Source: Marisimplicoccus framensis_A
GTDB lineage: Bacteria > Bacteroidota > Bacteroidia > Flavobacteriales > Flavobacteriaceae
Assembly (NCBI GenBank): GCA_042088875.1
Contig: JBELLF010000043.1
Location: forward strand, 1 to 7,774
Direction: 5' to 3'
Length of the DNA: 7,774 bases
Below the pieces are notes generated by a model, which was not told where the DNA came from, did no database searches, and saw nothing but the letters and a program-made list of their open reading frames with translations. Both the position numbers and the translations under genes were made by a program. This document shows positions 1 to 5,378 of the stretch, piece by piece. Numbering within the stretch: position 1 is the stretch's first letter; the number at the start of each line of letters is the position of its first letter.

Positions 1-2
1 AT

Positions 3-134
3 GGTGAGTATGATAATAATTATGTTTGGGTTTTTAAGTTTAAAGATGGATTAATATATTCGCTTAGAGAGTTCAATAGTGACATTTTGGTAGCTGAGAG
101 ACTTTATGACTATAAGCTTGTTCCAACAGAATAA
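3..134 (+). CDS. NTF2/SnoaL-like domain protein, C-terminal end (partial)
   Basis: The reading frame is open from the left edge and ends at TAA 132-134, leaving 43 complete codons; the start lies outside the window. The visible peptide has the pattern Y-V-W-V-F-K-F-K-D-G-L-I followed by S-L-R-E-F-N-S-D. This resembles the last two beta strands of the NTF2/SnoaL-like fold (a hydrophobic strand, a K/R-D-G turn, then a strand with R-E-F/Y), which closes the conical ligand pocket in ketosteroid-isomerase-like proteins. Family members are small (about 120-150 residues), soluble and functionally very diverse, so no substrate can be given. The family call is moderate because only the tail is visible. 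No convincing terminator follows it. Confidence 0.6.
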   Translation, partial: GEYDNNYVWVFKFKDGLIYSLREFNSDILVAERLYDYKLVPTE

Positions 135-372
135 ATAAATTGTTTGTTTGGCTTATACTTTTTTAAAACTTGCTTACCCTCCTCCCACCAAAAGGATTAT
201 ACACCATCTACCTGACACATCCCCCAAAAAGAAAACTGATTTTTTAAATGACCCCGGGGGTATAATCTCTAATTTGTTATCAGGATTTTTTGAGAAATTA
301 ACTGTCTCAGCACTGCCACTAAATAGCATTTTATAGCATTTTTAATTATATTTAAATAAGACTGTGAGTCGT
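135..372. other. Gene-poor interval with a C/G-rich, fold-prone patch
   Basis: No gene can be assigned between the NTF2-like gene and the tRNA terminator. The stretch 174-329 is richer in C and G than its surroundings and is open on both strands: 62 codons on the plus strand from a TTG at 148 (stopping at about 336), and 51 codons on the minus strand from ATG 329-327 to TAA 176-174. Neither product resembles a family I recognise. The patch contains nested complementary segments: CCTGA (211-215) with TCAGG (280-284), CCCCC (221-225) with GGGGG (256-260), AAAAA (226-230) with TTTTT (241-245), and a self-complementary CCCCGGGG (252-259). It could be a structured RNA, a decayed gene or a dispersed repeat. 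Confidence 0.4.
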
Positions 373-404
373 AAAAGAAAAAACCCTCCAGTAGGTGAAG
401 GGTT
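373..404 (-). terminator. Intrinsic terminator of the tRNA-Asn unit
   Basis: Read on the minus strand, AACCCTTC (404-397) pairs with GGAGGGTT (389-382) to form an eight-pair stem with one T-G wobble and a seven-base loop. It is followed by a T-rich tract complementary to the A run at 373-383. It begins 31 nt after the 3' end of the tRNA, which fits termination of a single-gene tRNA transcript. Confidence 0.75.
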
Positions 405-435
405 GTAAAATTTGTGTAATGTAGCGGTTAGCTTG

Positions 436-509
436 CTCCCCCTCTTGGACTCGAACCAAGGACCCTCTGATTAACAGTCAGATGCTCTAACCAACTGAGC
501 TAAGGAGGA
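436..509 (-). tRNA. trnN: tRNA-Asn (anticodon GTT)
   Basis: The minus strand folds into a full 74-nt cloverleaf. The acceptor stem is TCCTCCT with AGGGGGA (one T-G wobble). The D arm is GCTC/GAGC with a nine-base loop (AGTTGGTTA). The anticodon stem is TCTGA/TCAGA around the loop CTGTTAA, giving anticodon GTT. The variable region is GGGTC, and the T arm is CTTGG/CCAAG around TTCGAGT. The discriminator base is G at 436. The next genomic bases are CAAGC, so the 3' CCA is not encoded and must be added after processing. GTT decodes AAC and AAT, the asparagine codons. The gene stands alone, with a promoter element just upstream and a hairpin terminator downstream. Confidence 0.97.
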
Positions 510-517
510 ATAGTCGG

Positions 518-525
518 CAAATATA
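518..525 (-). promoter_or_regulatory. Bacteroidota -7 element (TATATTTG) of the tRNA-Asn gene
   Basis: The minus strand reads TATATTTG, an exact match to the Bacteroidota primary-sigma -7 consensus TAnnTTTG. It ends 8 nt before the mature tRNA 5' end, which would leave a leader of only a few bases. No clear -33 TTTG is visible; a run of ten A residues (minus strand, 536-527) fills the spacer. The motif is short and AT-rich and arises often by chance, so position is the main evidence. Confidence 0.55.
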
Positions 526-559
526 ATTTTTTTTTTACATTTTTATTTAATCTTAATTA

Positions 560-577
560 TTATATTTAGTAATATAA
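560..577. promoter_or_regulatory. Inverted repeat overlapping a -7-like element; candidate operator
   Basis: TTATATT (560-566), spacer TAGT (567-570) and AATATAA (571-577) form a perfect 7-bp inverted repeat ending 8 nt before the ATG at 586. It overlaps TATATTTA (561-568), a 7-of-8 match to TAnnTTTG. An operator here could control the small secreted protein and the receptor together. Given the probable zinc role, a Zur/Fur-family repressor is one possible ligand; that is inference. All but one base is A or T, so chance occurrence is possible. Confidence 0.35.
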
Positions 578-585
578 ACAATCAA

Positions 586-891
586 ATGAAAGAATTTAAG
601 AGTTTATTGCTTATCTCGATTCTTAGTTTACCTAATGCTGTAGCAATAAATCACTATTTACTTTCTGAATCTCATTTTGTTTGTAAAGATTCAAAGACTC
701 ATATTCATGAAAAAATTGATGAATGTGTTGTAGATAACTTTACTGTAAACTTTTCTGACTTTGATTTTTCAGACCATGTAGAGAAACCTGAATTTCAGAT
801 TGAAAATTCTCTGCAAATACTTTTCTCTGATACTTTTAATACAAAAAGTAATTTTTATAATTTTTCTTTAAGGGGCCCGCCTATAATCTAG
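586..891 (+). CDS. Small secreted His/Cys protein ending in RGPP, partner gene of the TonB-dependent receptor
   Basis: A 101-residue protein starting at ATG 586. Residues 1-20 look like a signal peptide: Lys at 2 and 5, a hydrophobic core at 7-15, and an A-V-A end. The mature part carries potential metal ligands close together: H23, H30, C33, H39, H41 and C47, including an H-I-H-E motif followed by D-E-C. A long acidic and aromatic stretch follows, and the chain ends in R96-G-P-P-I-I. This layout (secreted, His/Cys cluster in the first half, G/A-P-P near the C-terminus, gene just upstream of an outer-membrane metal receptor) recalls small proteins such as DUF2946, which occur beside copper TonB receptors in proteobacteria. 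I offer that as an analogy, not an established homology. In related-looking proteins a C-x-x-C pair is expected after the H-x-H; here the second position is D50. The 62-nt gap to the receptor gene has no obvious promoter, which suggests cotranscription. The function is unknown; a periplasmic or surface metal-binding role is inferred. Confidence 0.72.
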   Translation: MKEFKSLLLISILSLPNAVAINHYLLSESHFVCKDSKTHIHEKIDECVVDNFTVNFSDFDFSDHVEKPEFQIENSLQILFSDTFNTKSNFYNFSLRGPPII

Positions 892-931
892 TTTTTTCAA
901 ACCGATAATTCTATTGAATTAAAAAACTCGA
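887..931 (+). other. Two-tier inverted repeat between the small gene and the receptor gene
   Basis: Bases 887-897 (TCTAGTTTTTT) pair with 921-931 (AAAAAACTCGA) over 11 positions with one T/C mismatch. Inside, AATTC (907-911) pairs with GAATT (916-920) around a TATT loop and stacks directly on the outer stem, leaving 898-906 bulged. The 5' arm includes the stop codon of the small gene (889-891). No T run follows the structure, so it is not a classical terminator. It may act as a processing or stability element that adjusts the ratio of the two products. Confidence 0.4.
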
Positions 932-953
932 TTATAAATAACCTTAAAAAAAA

Positions 954-2996
954 ATGAAATCAAAACATACATTGAGCATGTTATTTATCATGCTTTTATT
1001 TATTCAATCAACTTATTCACAAGTTGGTAAAGACCCTGTAGAATTGGATGAAATTGTATTATCAATTCCGTTTGGTCAAACATTAGGAAAGTCTGTCATT
1101 AAAGTTGATAAAATTAATTTAAATGACGTTAACCCTATAATTAAACAATACATAAGTAAATCTATATCAAGATTACCGGGAGTATCAATAATAACAACTG
1201 GTCCAGGTATTGCAAAGCCTTCTGTTAGGGGCCTTAGCTTTAATAGAGTATTAGTATATGATCAAGGTGTAAGACTTGAAAATCAACAATGGGGCGAAGA
1301 ACATGGAATTGGAATTAGCAGCTCAGGAGTTGAATCAGTTGAAGTTGTAAAAGGTCCACTATATGTTCTATATGGAAGTGATGCAATGGGAGGTGTAGTC
1401 TATGTTGAGCCTGAGAGCTATAATTCCTCAGAGGGAATTTCTATTGATTACACTGGAGTCTATAACTCTAATTATAACGGTTTGACAAATAATCTGGGAT
1501 TAAACGGAAAGTTGGATAATTTCAGCTATATCCTAAGAGCAGATGTAATTGATAATGATGAATTTTCTACCCCAGATGGTGAAATTGAAAATACGTGGTT
1601 CACTCAGAATAACTTGAAAGCAGGTATTGCCTATGAAACTGATAATTTTAAATCTGATTTAAGATTTAGCTACACTGATAGTGAAATAGGTATCCCGCAT
1701 ATGGATGAAGAACACGATGATCATGGAGATGATGATCATGATGATCACGATGAGGAAGGATATTATCAGGAGTTAAATCATAGTACTCTTACATGGAAAA
1801 ACACATTTGATATGGGAAATAACCACATATTAGATATTGTTTTAGGTCAACAATTAAATACTAGAAAAGAGTTTGGTGGTCATGAGGAAGAAGAACACGA
1901 TGATCATGGAGAAGAAGAACATGATGATCATGGAGATGATGATCATGATGAGGAAGGACATGAAGAAGGTGAAGCTGAACTGGATATGGAATTAGAAACA
2001 AAATCAGCTGATATTAAACTAACAATGCCTCAATCAGAAAATCTTAACCTTGTTATTGGAACAAATCTTTTAAGTCAGGAAAATAAAAATTTTGGACATG
2101 AAGAGTTAATTCCAGACTCTGAGATGAGTGATTTTGGACTTTTTGCATTAGGTCAAGTTGACATTAGTGAAAATTCTCAAGCATTGATTGGTGTTAGATA
2201 CGATTCAAGATCTATATCATCTGCTAATATATCAAATGACTACTCAAGTTTTAATGGATCTATTGGTCTTAAAAAAGATTTTTCAAATTCTACTTTAAGA
2301 CTTAATTTAAGTTCTGGTTTCAGAGCTCCAAACTTAATTGAGTTATTTGCTGATGGAGTTCATCATGGATCATTTCAATATAAAAGAGGGAATATAAATT
2401 TATCTGCTGAAACAAGTTTACAAACTGATTTTTCTTTTCAGATAAACAATGATGATTCACTTCTATCTTTTGATCTATTTTATAATAGCATTAATGACTA
2501 CATATATCTTAGTCCGAGTAGTGAATTTGAGGATGGTTTTAGAGTATATAATTACTTACAGCAAAATGCAAAACTATACGGTGGTGAAATACATTTAAAT
2601 AAGCAAACTAGTTTAAGTTGGCTAAAATATTATTCATCAATTGAATATATATTCGGCGAATCGTCTGATGGAGAAGCTTTACCATTTATATCTCCTTTAA
2701 CTTTTAACCAAGTTTTTAATATAGATTTTGGGAATGACTATTCTCTTGAAATCGATTTTATTGCAAAGGCAAAACAGGGTAGAGTTTCAATATTTGAAGA
2801 AAAAACAGACGGTTATACACTTCTTAATCTTTCGGGAGTTTGGGAGACATACTTCCTTGGAAATGACTTAGATGTTTTTTGGAGTGTTGATAATGTCTTT
2901 GACAGAGAATATTATGACCATCTTTCAAGACTAAAGACTGCAGGTATCCACGAAATGGGAAGAAATATTTCAGTAGGATTAAAATATAATTTCTAA
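954..2996 (+). CDS. TonB-dependent outer-membrane receptor with His/Asp-rich loops, probable zinc (ZnuD-like) uptake
   Basis: A 680-residue receptor predicted to bring a metal across the outer membrane using TonB energy. Residues 1-22 form a signal peptide ending T-Y-S before Q23. L-D-E-I-V-L-S (31-37) is a plausible TonB box. The plug domain covers roughly 50-155, with the typical S-V-R-G, the V-E-V-V-K-G-P and the L-Y-G-S-D-A-M-G-G-V. The remainder is the beta barrel, closed by a terminal K-Y-N-F whose final Phe fits the outer-membrane assembly signal. The N-terminal carboxypeptidase-regulatory-like domain common in Bacteroidota receptors is absent. Two loops are packed with ligands: 249-269 (five His: 249, 254, 257, 262, 265) and 310-339 (seven His), both very rich in Asp and Glu. 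His-rich loops are a hallmark of zinc receptors such as Neisseria ZnuD, and the C-terminal Y-Y-D-H-L-S-R-L-K with G-R-N resembles that group. Zinc is the best guess; copper, nickel or another divalent metal is possible. The ATG follows eight A residues, as is common in this phylum. Confidence 0.88.
   Translation: MKSKHTLSMLFIMLLFIQSTYSQVGKDPVELDEIVLSIPFGQTLGKSVIKVDKINLNDVNPIIKQYISKSISRLPGVSIITTGPGIAKPSVRGLSFNRVLVYDQGVRLENQQWGEEHGIGISSSGVESVEVVKGPLYVLYGSDAMGGVVYVEPESYNSSEGISIDYTGVYNSNYNGLTNNLGLNGKLDNFSYILRADVIDNDEFSTPDGEIENTWFTQNNLKAGIAYETDNFKSDLRFSYTDSEIGIPHMDEEHDDHGDDDHDDHDEEGYYQELNHSTLTWKNTFDMGNNHILDIVLGQQLNTRKEFGGHEEEEHDDHGEEEHDDHGDDDHDEEGHEEGEAELDMELETKSADIKLTMPQSENLNLVIGTNLLSQENKNFGHEELIPDSEMSDFGLFALGQVDISENSQALIGVRYDSRSISSANISNDYSSFNGSIGLKKDFSNSTLRLNLSSGFRAPNLIELFADGVHHGSFQYKRGNINLSAETSLQTDFSFQINNDDSLLSFDLFYNSINDYIYLSPSSEFEDGFRVYNYLQQNAKLYGGEIHLNKQTSLSWLKYYSSIEYIFGESSDGEALPFISPLTFNQVFNIDFGNDYSLEIDFIAKAKQGRVSIFEEKTDGYTLLNLSGVWETYFLGNDLDVFWSVDNVFDREYYDHLSRLKTAGIHEMGRNISVGLKYNF
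1707..1958 (+). repeat. 24-nt in-frame minisatellite shared by two receptor loops
   Basis: The segments encoding residues 252-269 (1707-1760) and 321-335 (1914-1958) are nearly the same DNA: after allowing a 9-nt indel they differ at one base. A further copy starting at 1890 matches the first 23 bases of the 1707 copy exactly. The repeat unit encodes H-D-D-H-G followed by three acidic residues, a period of eight codons, so gain or loss of a unit keeps the frame. The intervening sequence, residues 270-309, is ordinary barrel sequence with no repeat. Confidence 0.8.
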
Positions 2997-3024
2997 TTTT
3001 TTGTATTTGAATTTTAGAAATTCT

Positions 3025-3053
3025 AAAGGCTGGGGTTTATCTCAGCCTTTTTT
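3025..3053 (+). terminator. Strong intrinsic terminator after the receptor gene
   Basis: AAAGGCTG (3025-3032) pairs perfectly with CAGCCTTT (3043-3050), extended inward by G-T and G-C pairs, and is followed by T residues running to 3053. It starts 29 nt after the receptor stop. The T tract reaches into the rseP stop codon (3052-3054, minus strand). On the minus strand the same hairpin lies just after the rseP stop but lacks a good T run, so it probably stops rseP transcripts less well. Confidence 0.85.
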
Positions 3054-4371
3054 ATCCGTTTAGGAATCTAAACAAATCATTTCCATTAGCATATAGAACA
3101 AGAGCAATTAACAAGAAAAATCCAATCATTGTTGAAACTTCCATAAACCTATCACTAAGTTTTTTGCCTGTTACCATCTCATATATTAAAAACATTACAT
3201 GTCCACCATCTAGAGCTGGAATTGGAAGAACATTCATAAATGCAAGAATAATAGATATAAGAGCAGTACTCATCCAAAACCCTTTCCAGTCCCATTTAGC
3301 AGGAAAAATATTTCCAATAGTTCCAAATCCACCAAGCTGTTGAGCTCCTTCTTTAGTGGCAAGAAATTTAAAACCAGAAACATACTCATAGAGTGTCCAA
3401 TAACCATAATCAAAACCTTCAACGATACTATCTAATAATCCAAGTTCTTGATTTGTTGTTTTAATATTAAAAGCAGGAAATACTCCTATTGTTCCATCAT
3501 CATCTCTATCAATAGTTACACTGTAACTAGTGTCATTTCTTTCTACAATTACATTAATAATTTCATCAGGATTATTATCCAGCCAATCTGAAAATGATAC
3601 CCAATCACTAATAGCTTCATTATTGACACTTAAAATTTTATCACCAGGTTGAAGACCAGAGTATAATGCTGGAGAATCTGGTATAACACTATCAATTTCT
3701 GCAGTGAAAATAGGACTAAAACTATTTATCTGGCCACTTTTAAAAATATCACTTCCCAAATCTGAGGGTATAGAAATTTCAGTAGTTGAACCATTTATTT
3801 TTTCAACAGTTACATAATCAATTGGTCTAAAAAGCAGCATTCTGTTTATATCCAAGACATTATCAAGTTCTTTACCATCTACATTCAGGATTTTATCACC
3901 CTTTTCAAATCCATATTTTTCAATAATTGAAGATGGCTGCATACCTAATGGAATATTTTCCTGAGGAAGTGTCTGCTTTCCCCAAACAAATAAAACCATC
4001 ATATATATAAAAAATCCAAGAGCTAAATTAACAGTTACACCCCCAAGCATAATTATTAATCTTTGCCAAGCTGGTTTTGATCTAAATTCCCATGGCTGTG
4101 GTGGTTTACTCATTTGTTCTTTGTCAAAACTCTCATCAATCATTCCAGATATTTTAACATAACCTCCCAAAGGAAGCCAGCCTATACCATAAACTGTTTC
4201 TCCAATTTTTTTCTTAAATAAGGAAAACTTAACATCAAAAAACAAGTAGAACTTTTCTACTCTAGTGCCAAATAGTTTTGCGGGTATAAAATGACCAAGT
4301 TCGTGAAGAACAATCAGTATTGATAGAGATAAAAGCAATTGAGCGGCTTTTATAAAGAATTCAGGAGACAT
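3052..4371 (-). CDS. rseP: RseP-type site-2 protease (RIP zinc metalloprotease)
   Basis: A 439-residue inner-membrane protease of the M50 family. It cleaves substrates within the membrane: anti-sigma factors in the envelope stress response and, in several bacteria, leftover signal peptides. The zinc motif H23-E-L-G-H27 lies in the first transmembrane segment. G-Y-V-K-I-S-G-M at 70-77 and the M-L-G-G-V-x-V-N block at 108-115 are family landmarks. Two PDZ domains sit in the periplasmic region, at about 140-200 and 222-290; the second has the G-L-Q-P-G-D-K-I motif. The C-terminal N380-x-x-P-x-P-x-L-D388-G-G-H supplies the third zinc ligand (D388) and is followed by further membrane helices. The length fits the family (about 450). 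It is divergent from the SCO gene and convergent with the receptor gene. No anti-sigma substrate gene is in view. All key catalytic residues are present. Confidence 0.95.
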   Translation of the reverse strand: MSPEFFIKAAQLLLSLSILIVLHELGHFIPAKLFGTRVEKFYLFFDVKFSLFKKKIGETVYGIGWLPLGGYVKISGMIDESFDKEQMSKPPQPWEFRSKPAWQRLIIMLGGVTVNLALGFFIYMMVLFVWGKQTLPQENIPLGMQPSSIIEKYGFEKGDKILNVDGKELDNVLDINRMLLFRPIDYVTVEKINGSTTEISIPSDLGSDIFKSGQINSFSPIFTAEIDSVIPDSPALYSGLQPGDKILSVNNEAISDWVSFSDWLDNNPDEIINVIVERNDTSYSVTIDRDDDGTIGVFPAFNIKTTNQELGLLDSIVEGFDYGYWTLYEYVSGFKFLATKEGAQQLGGFGTIGNIFPAKWDWKGFWMSTALISIILAFMNVLPIPALDGGHVMFLIYEMVTGKKLSDRFMEVSTMIGFFLLIALVLYANGNDLFRFLNG

Positions 4372-4389
4372 AAATTAATTTTTGAATAG

Positions 4390-4397
4390 CAAATTTA
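4390..4397 (-). promoter_or_regulatory. -7 element (TAAATTTG) of rseP
   Basis: The minus strand reads TAAATTTG, an exact TAnnTTTG match ending 18 nt before the rseP ATG (4371). This predicts a short leader of about 12 nt. A -33 element is not evident. Confidence 0.5.
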
Positions 4398-4419
4398 AGA
4401 TTTTTTTATTTCCATGAAT

Positions 4420-4427
4420 TATCTTTG
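4420..4427 (+). promoter_or_regulatory. -7 element (TATCTTTG) of the SCO gene
   Basis: TATCTTTG is an exact TAnnTTTG match, placing transcription start near 4433 and leaving a leader of about 16 nt before ATG 4449. It overlaps the TTG at 4425, which argues against that codon being the translation start. Together with the rseP element it makes a compact divergent promoter pair within 77 nt. Confidence 0.5.
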
Positions 4428-4429
4428 TC

Positions 4430-4445
4430 TTTCTTAATTAAGAAA
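4430..4445. promoter_or_regulatory. Perfect 16-bp palindrome at the predicted SCO transcription start
   Basis: TTTCTTAATTAAGAAA is fully self-complementary, lies directly after the -7 element and ends 3 nt before ATG 4449. A dimeric regulator bound here would block initiation. No regulator can be named from the sequence, and AT-rich palindromes of this length can arise by chance. Confidence 0.35.
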
Positions 4446-4448
4446 AAT

Positions 4449-5108
4449 ATGTTAAAAAAGTATTGGCTTTTTGCAACCTCTATGGTAATAATTTCTATTA
4501 TAACTGTATTTTCATTTTATAATGTATTGACACCTGAAAAAAAATTGCCAATATATCAACCAAGTATGGTAAAGTTTCAATTAGTTGATAGCACAATTCA
4601 GCATGTAAAAAGGTTTCATAAAATTGATGACTTTGAATTAATCAACCAGAACAAAGATACTGTTACAAATGAAATTTATGATGGAAAGATCTATATAGCT
4701 GATTTTTTCTTTACAACATGTCCAGGAATCTGTCCAATTATGAAGGACAACATGATTAAGATTCAAAAAGAATTTATAAATGATGATCAAGTTCTACTTT
4801 TATCTCATACAGTAACTCCAGAAATAGATTCTGTTGAAATACTCAAAAATTATTCTGTCGATAATGGAATTATTGATTCAAAATGGAATCTTGTAACTGG
4901 AGATAAAATGCAAATTTATAATCTTGCTAGAAAATCATATCTCGTAGCAGAAGATATTGAAAGTGATATCAAATTTGATATGATTCATACTGAAAATTTT
5001 GTTTTAGTTGACCCTAATAGAAGAATAAGAGGTTTTTATGATGGAACAGACCCTGAATCTATGGAAAGACTCATAGAAGACATATATATTTTAAAGAAGG
5101 AATTTTAA
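4449..5108 (+). CDS. sco: SCO1/SenC/PrrC-type copper chaperone for cytochrome oxidase
   Basis: A thioredoxin-fold protein anchored in the inner membrane and facing the periplasm. It delivers copper to, or reduces the cysteines of, the CuA site of cytochrome c oxidase. I start it at ATG 4449, giving 219 residues; a TTG at 4425 would add eight residues but overlaps the promoter element. Residues about 6-26 form the single N-terminal membrane anchor. The copper-binding motif is C91-P-G-I-C95 within the strand-helix F-F-F-T-T-C-P-G-I-C-P, and the third ligand is H180 in H-T-E-N-F-V-L-V-D. The S-H-T-V-T-P-E-I-D-S segment (119-128) is also characteristic. All three ligands are present and the length is normal. 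It precedes feoA by 41 nt but feoA appears to have its own promoter. Confidence 0.94.
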   Translation: MLKKYWLFATSMVIISIITVFSFYNVLTPEKKLPIYQPSMVKFQLVDSTIQHVKRFHKIDDFELINQNKDTVTNEIYDGKIYIADFFFTTCPGICPIMKDNMIKIQKEFINDDQVLLLSHTVTPEIDSVEILKNYSVDNGIIDSKWNLVTGDKMQIYNLARKSYLVAEDIESDIKFDMIHTENFVLVDPNRRIRGFYDGTDPESMERLIEDIYILKKEF

Positions 5109-5118
5109 ATTAATCTGC

Positions 5119-5126
5119 TACATTTG
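5119..5126 (+). promoter_or_regulatory. -7 element (TACATTTG) of the feoAB operon, between two 11-bp direct repeats
   Basis: TACATTTG is an exact TAnnTTTG match 24 nt upstream of the feoA start. It lies between two identical copies of AATTTTAAATT (5101-5111 and 5139-5149), 38 nt apart start to start. The repeats could be regulator sites, for example for an iron-responsive repressor; that is inference. No terminator is visible between the SCO stop and this element, so readthrough from the SCO gene is also likely. Confidence 0.45.
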
Positions 5127-5149
5127 TAAACTTCAGAAAATTTTAAATT

Positions 5150-5377
5150 TTGACTAGTTTAGATAAATTAAAAAAAGGAGATAAAGCAATTGTTAAAGAT
5201 TTAGTTACTGATGAAGTTCCACTAACTCTTTTAGAGATGGGCTGCCTTCCAGGTAGTGAGATATGTATTTTGGGTCTTGCTTCAAAAAAAGGGCCTATAT
5301 ATGTCAAAATTGATGAATCTCATATGTCAATTGACTCTGAAACTGCAAGTAATGTAATTGTTGAATTAATTAACTAA
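5150..5377 (+). CDS. feoA: FeoA, ferrous iron transport accessory protein
   Basis: A 75-residue cytoplasmic SH3-like protein that assists FeoB in Fe(II) uptake. The S-L-D-K-L-K-K-G-D-K-A opening, the L-L-E-M-G-C-L-P-G-S-E turn (27-37) and the later K-G-P-I-Y-V-K and basic/hydrophobic strands match the FeoA pattern. The start is unusual: the frame has a stop at 5144-5146 and the next in-frame ATG is at residue 30, inside the conserved core. Translation must therefore begin at TTG 5150 (or, less likely, ATT 5147). It is separated from feoB by one base (stop 5375-5377, ATG 5379), so the two are surely cotranscribed and probably translationally coupled. Confidence 0.93.
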   Translation: MTSLDKLKKGDKAIVKDLVTDEVPLTLLEMGCLPGSEICILGLASKKGPIYVKIDESHMSIDSETASNVIVELIN

Positions 5378-5378
5378 T

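Noticed and set aside
1..54. ATG at base 1 as a gene start
   Set aside because: That frame stops at 52-54; the frame from base 3 gives a coherent NTF2-like C-terminus.
174..329. 51-codon minus-strand frame starting at ATG 329-327
   Set aside because: It has an ATG but no promoter-like element, no recognisable motif and overlaps the other open frame; not enough to call a gene.
148..336. 62-codon plus-strand frame from TTG in the gap before the tRNA
   Set aside because: Non-ATG start, no recognisable family, proline/lysine-rich low-likelihood composition, and a 51-codon frame is equally open on the opposite strand. Kept only as part of the unassigned interval.
1707..1958. Repeat cluster considered as CRISPR or intergenic repeat
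   Set aside because: The repeats are in frame inside the receptor gene, have an eight-codon period, and lack regular unique spacers.
4425..4448. Upstream TTG start for the SCO protein (227 residues)
   Set aside because: The TTG forms the end of the -7 element TATCTTTG, and the ATG at 4449 begins a normal membrane-anchor segment.
518..5126. Treating every TAnnTTTG match as a promoter
   Set aside because: The motif is expected to occur by chance several times in AT-rich DNA of this length; only matches placed just upstream of a supported start were kept.
5109..5149. Terminator between the SCO gene and feoA
   Set aside because: Only A/T repeats are present, with no G/C stem followed by a T run, so readthrough into feoAB is likely.
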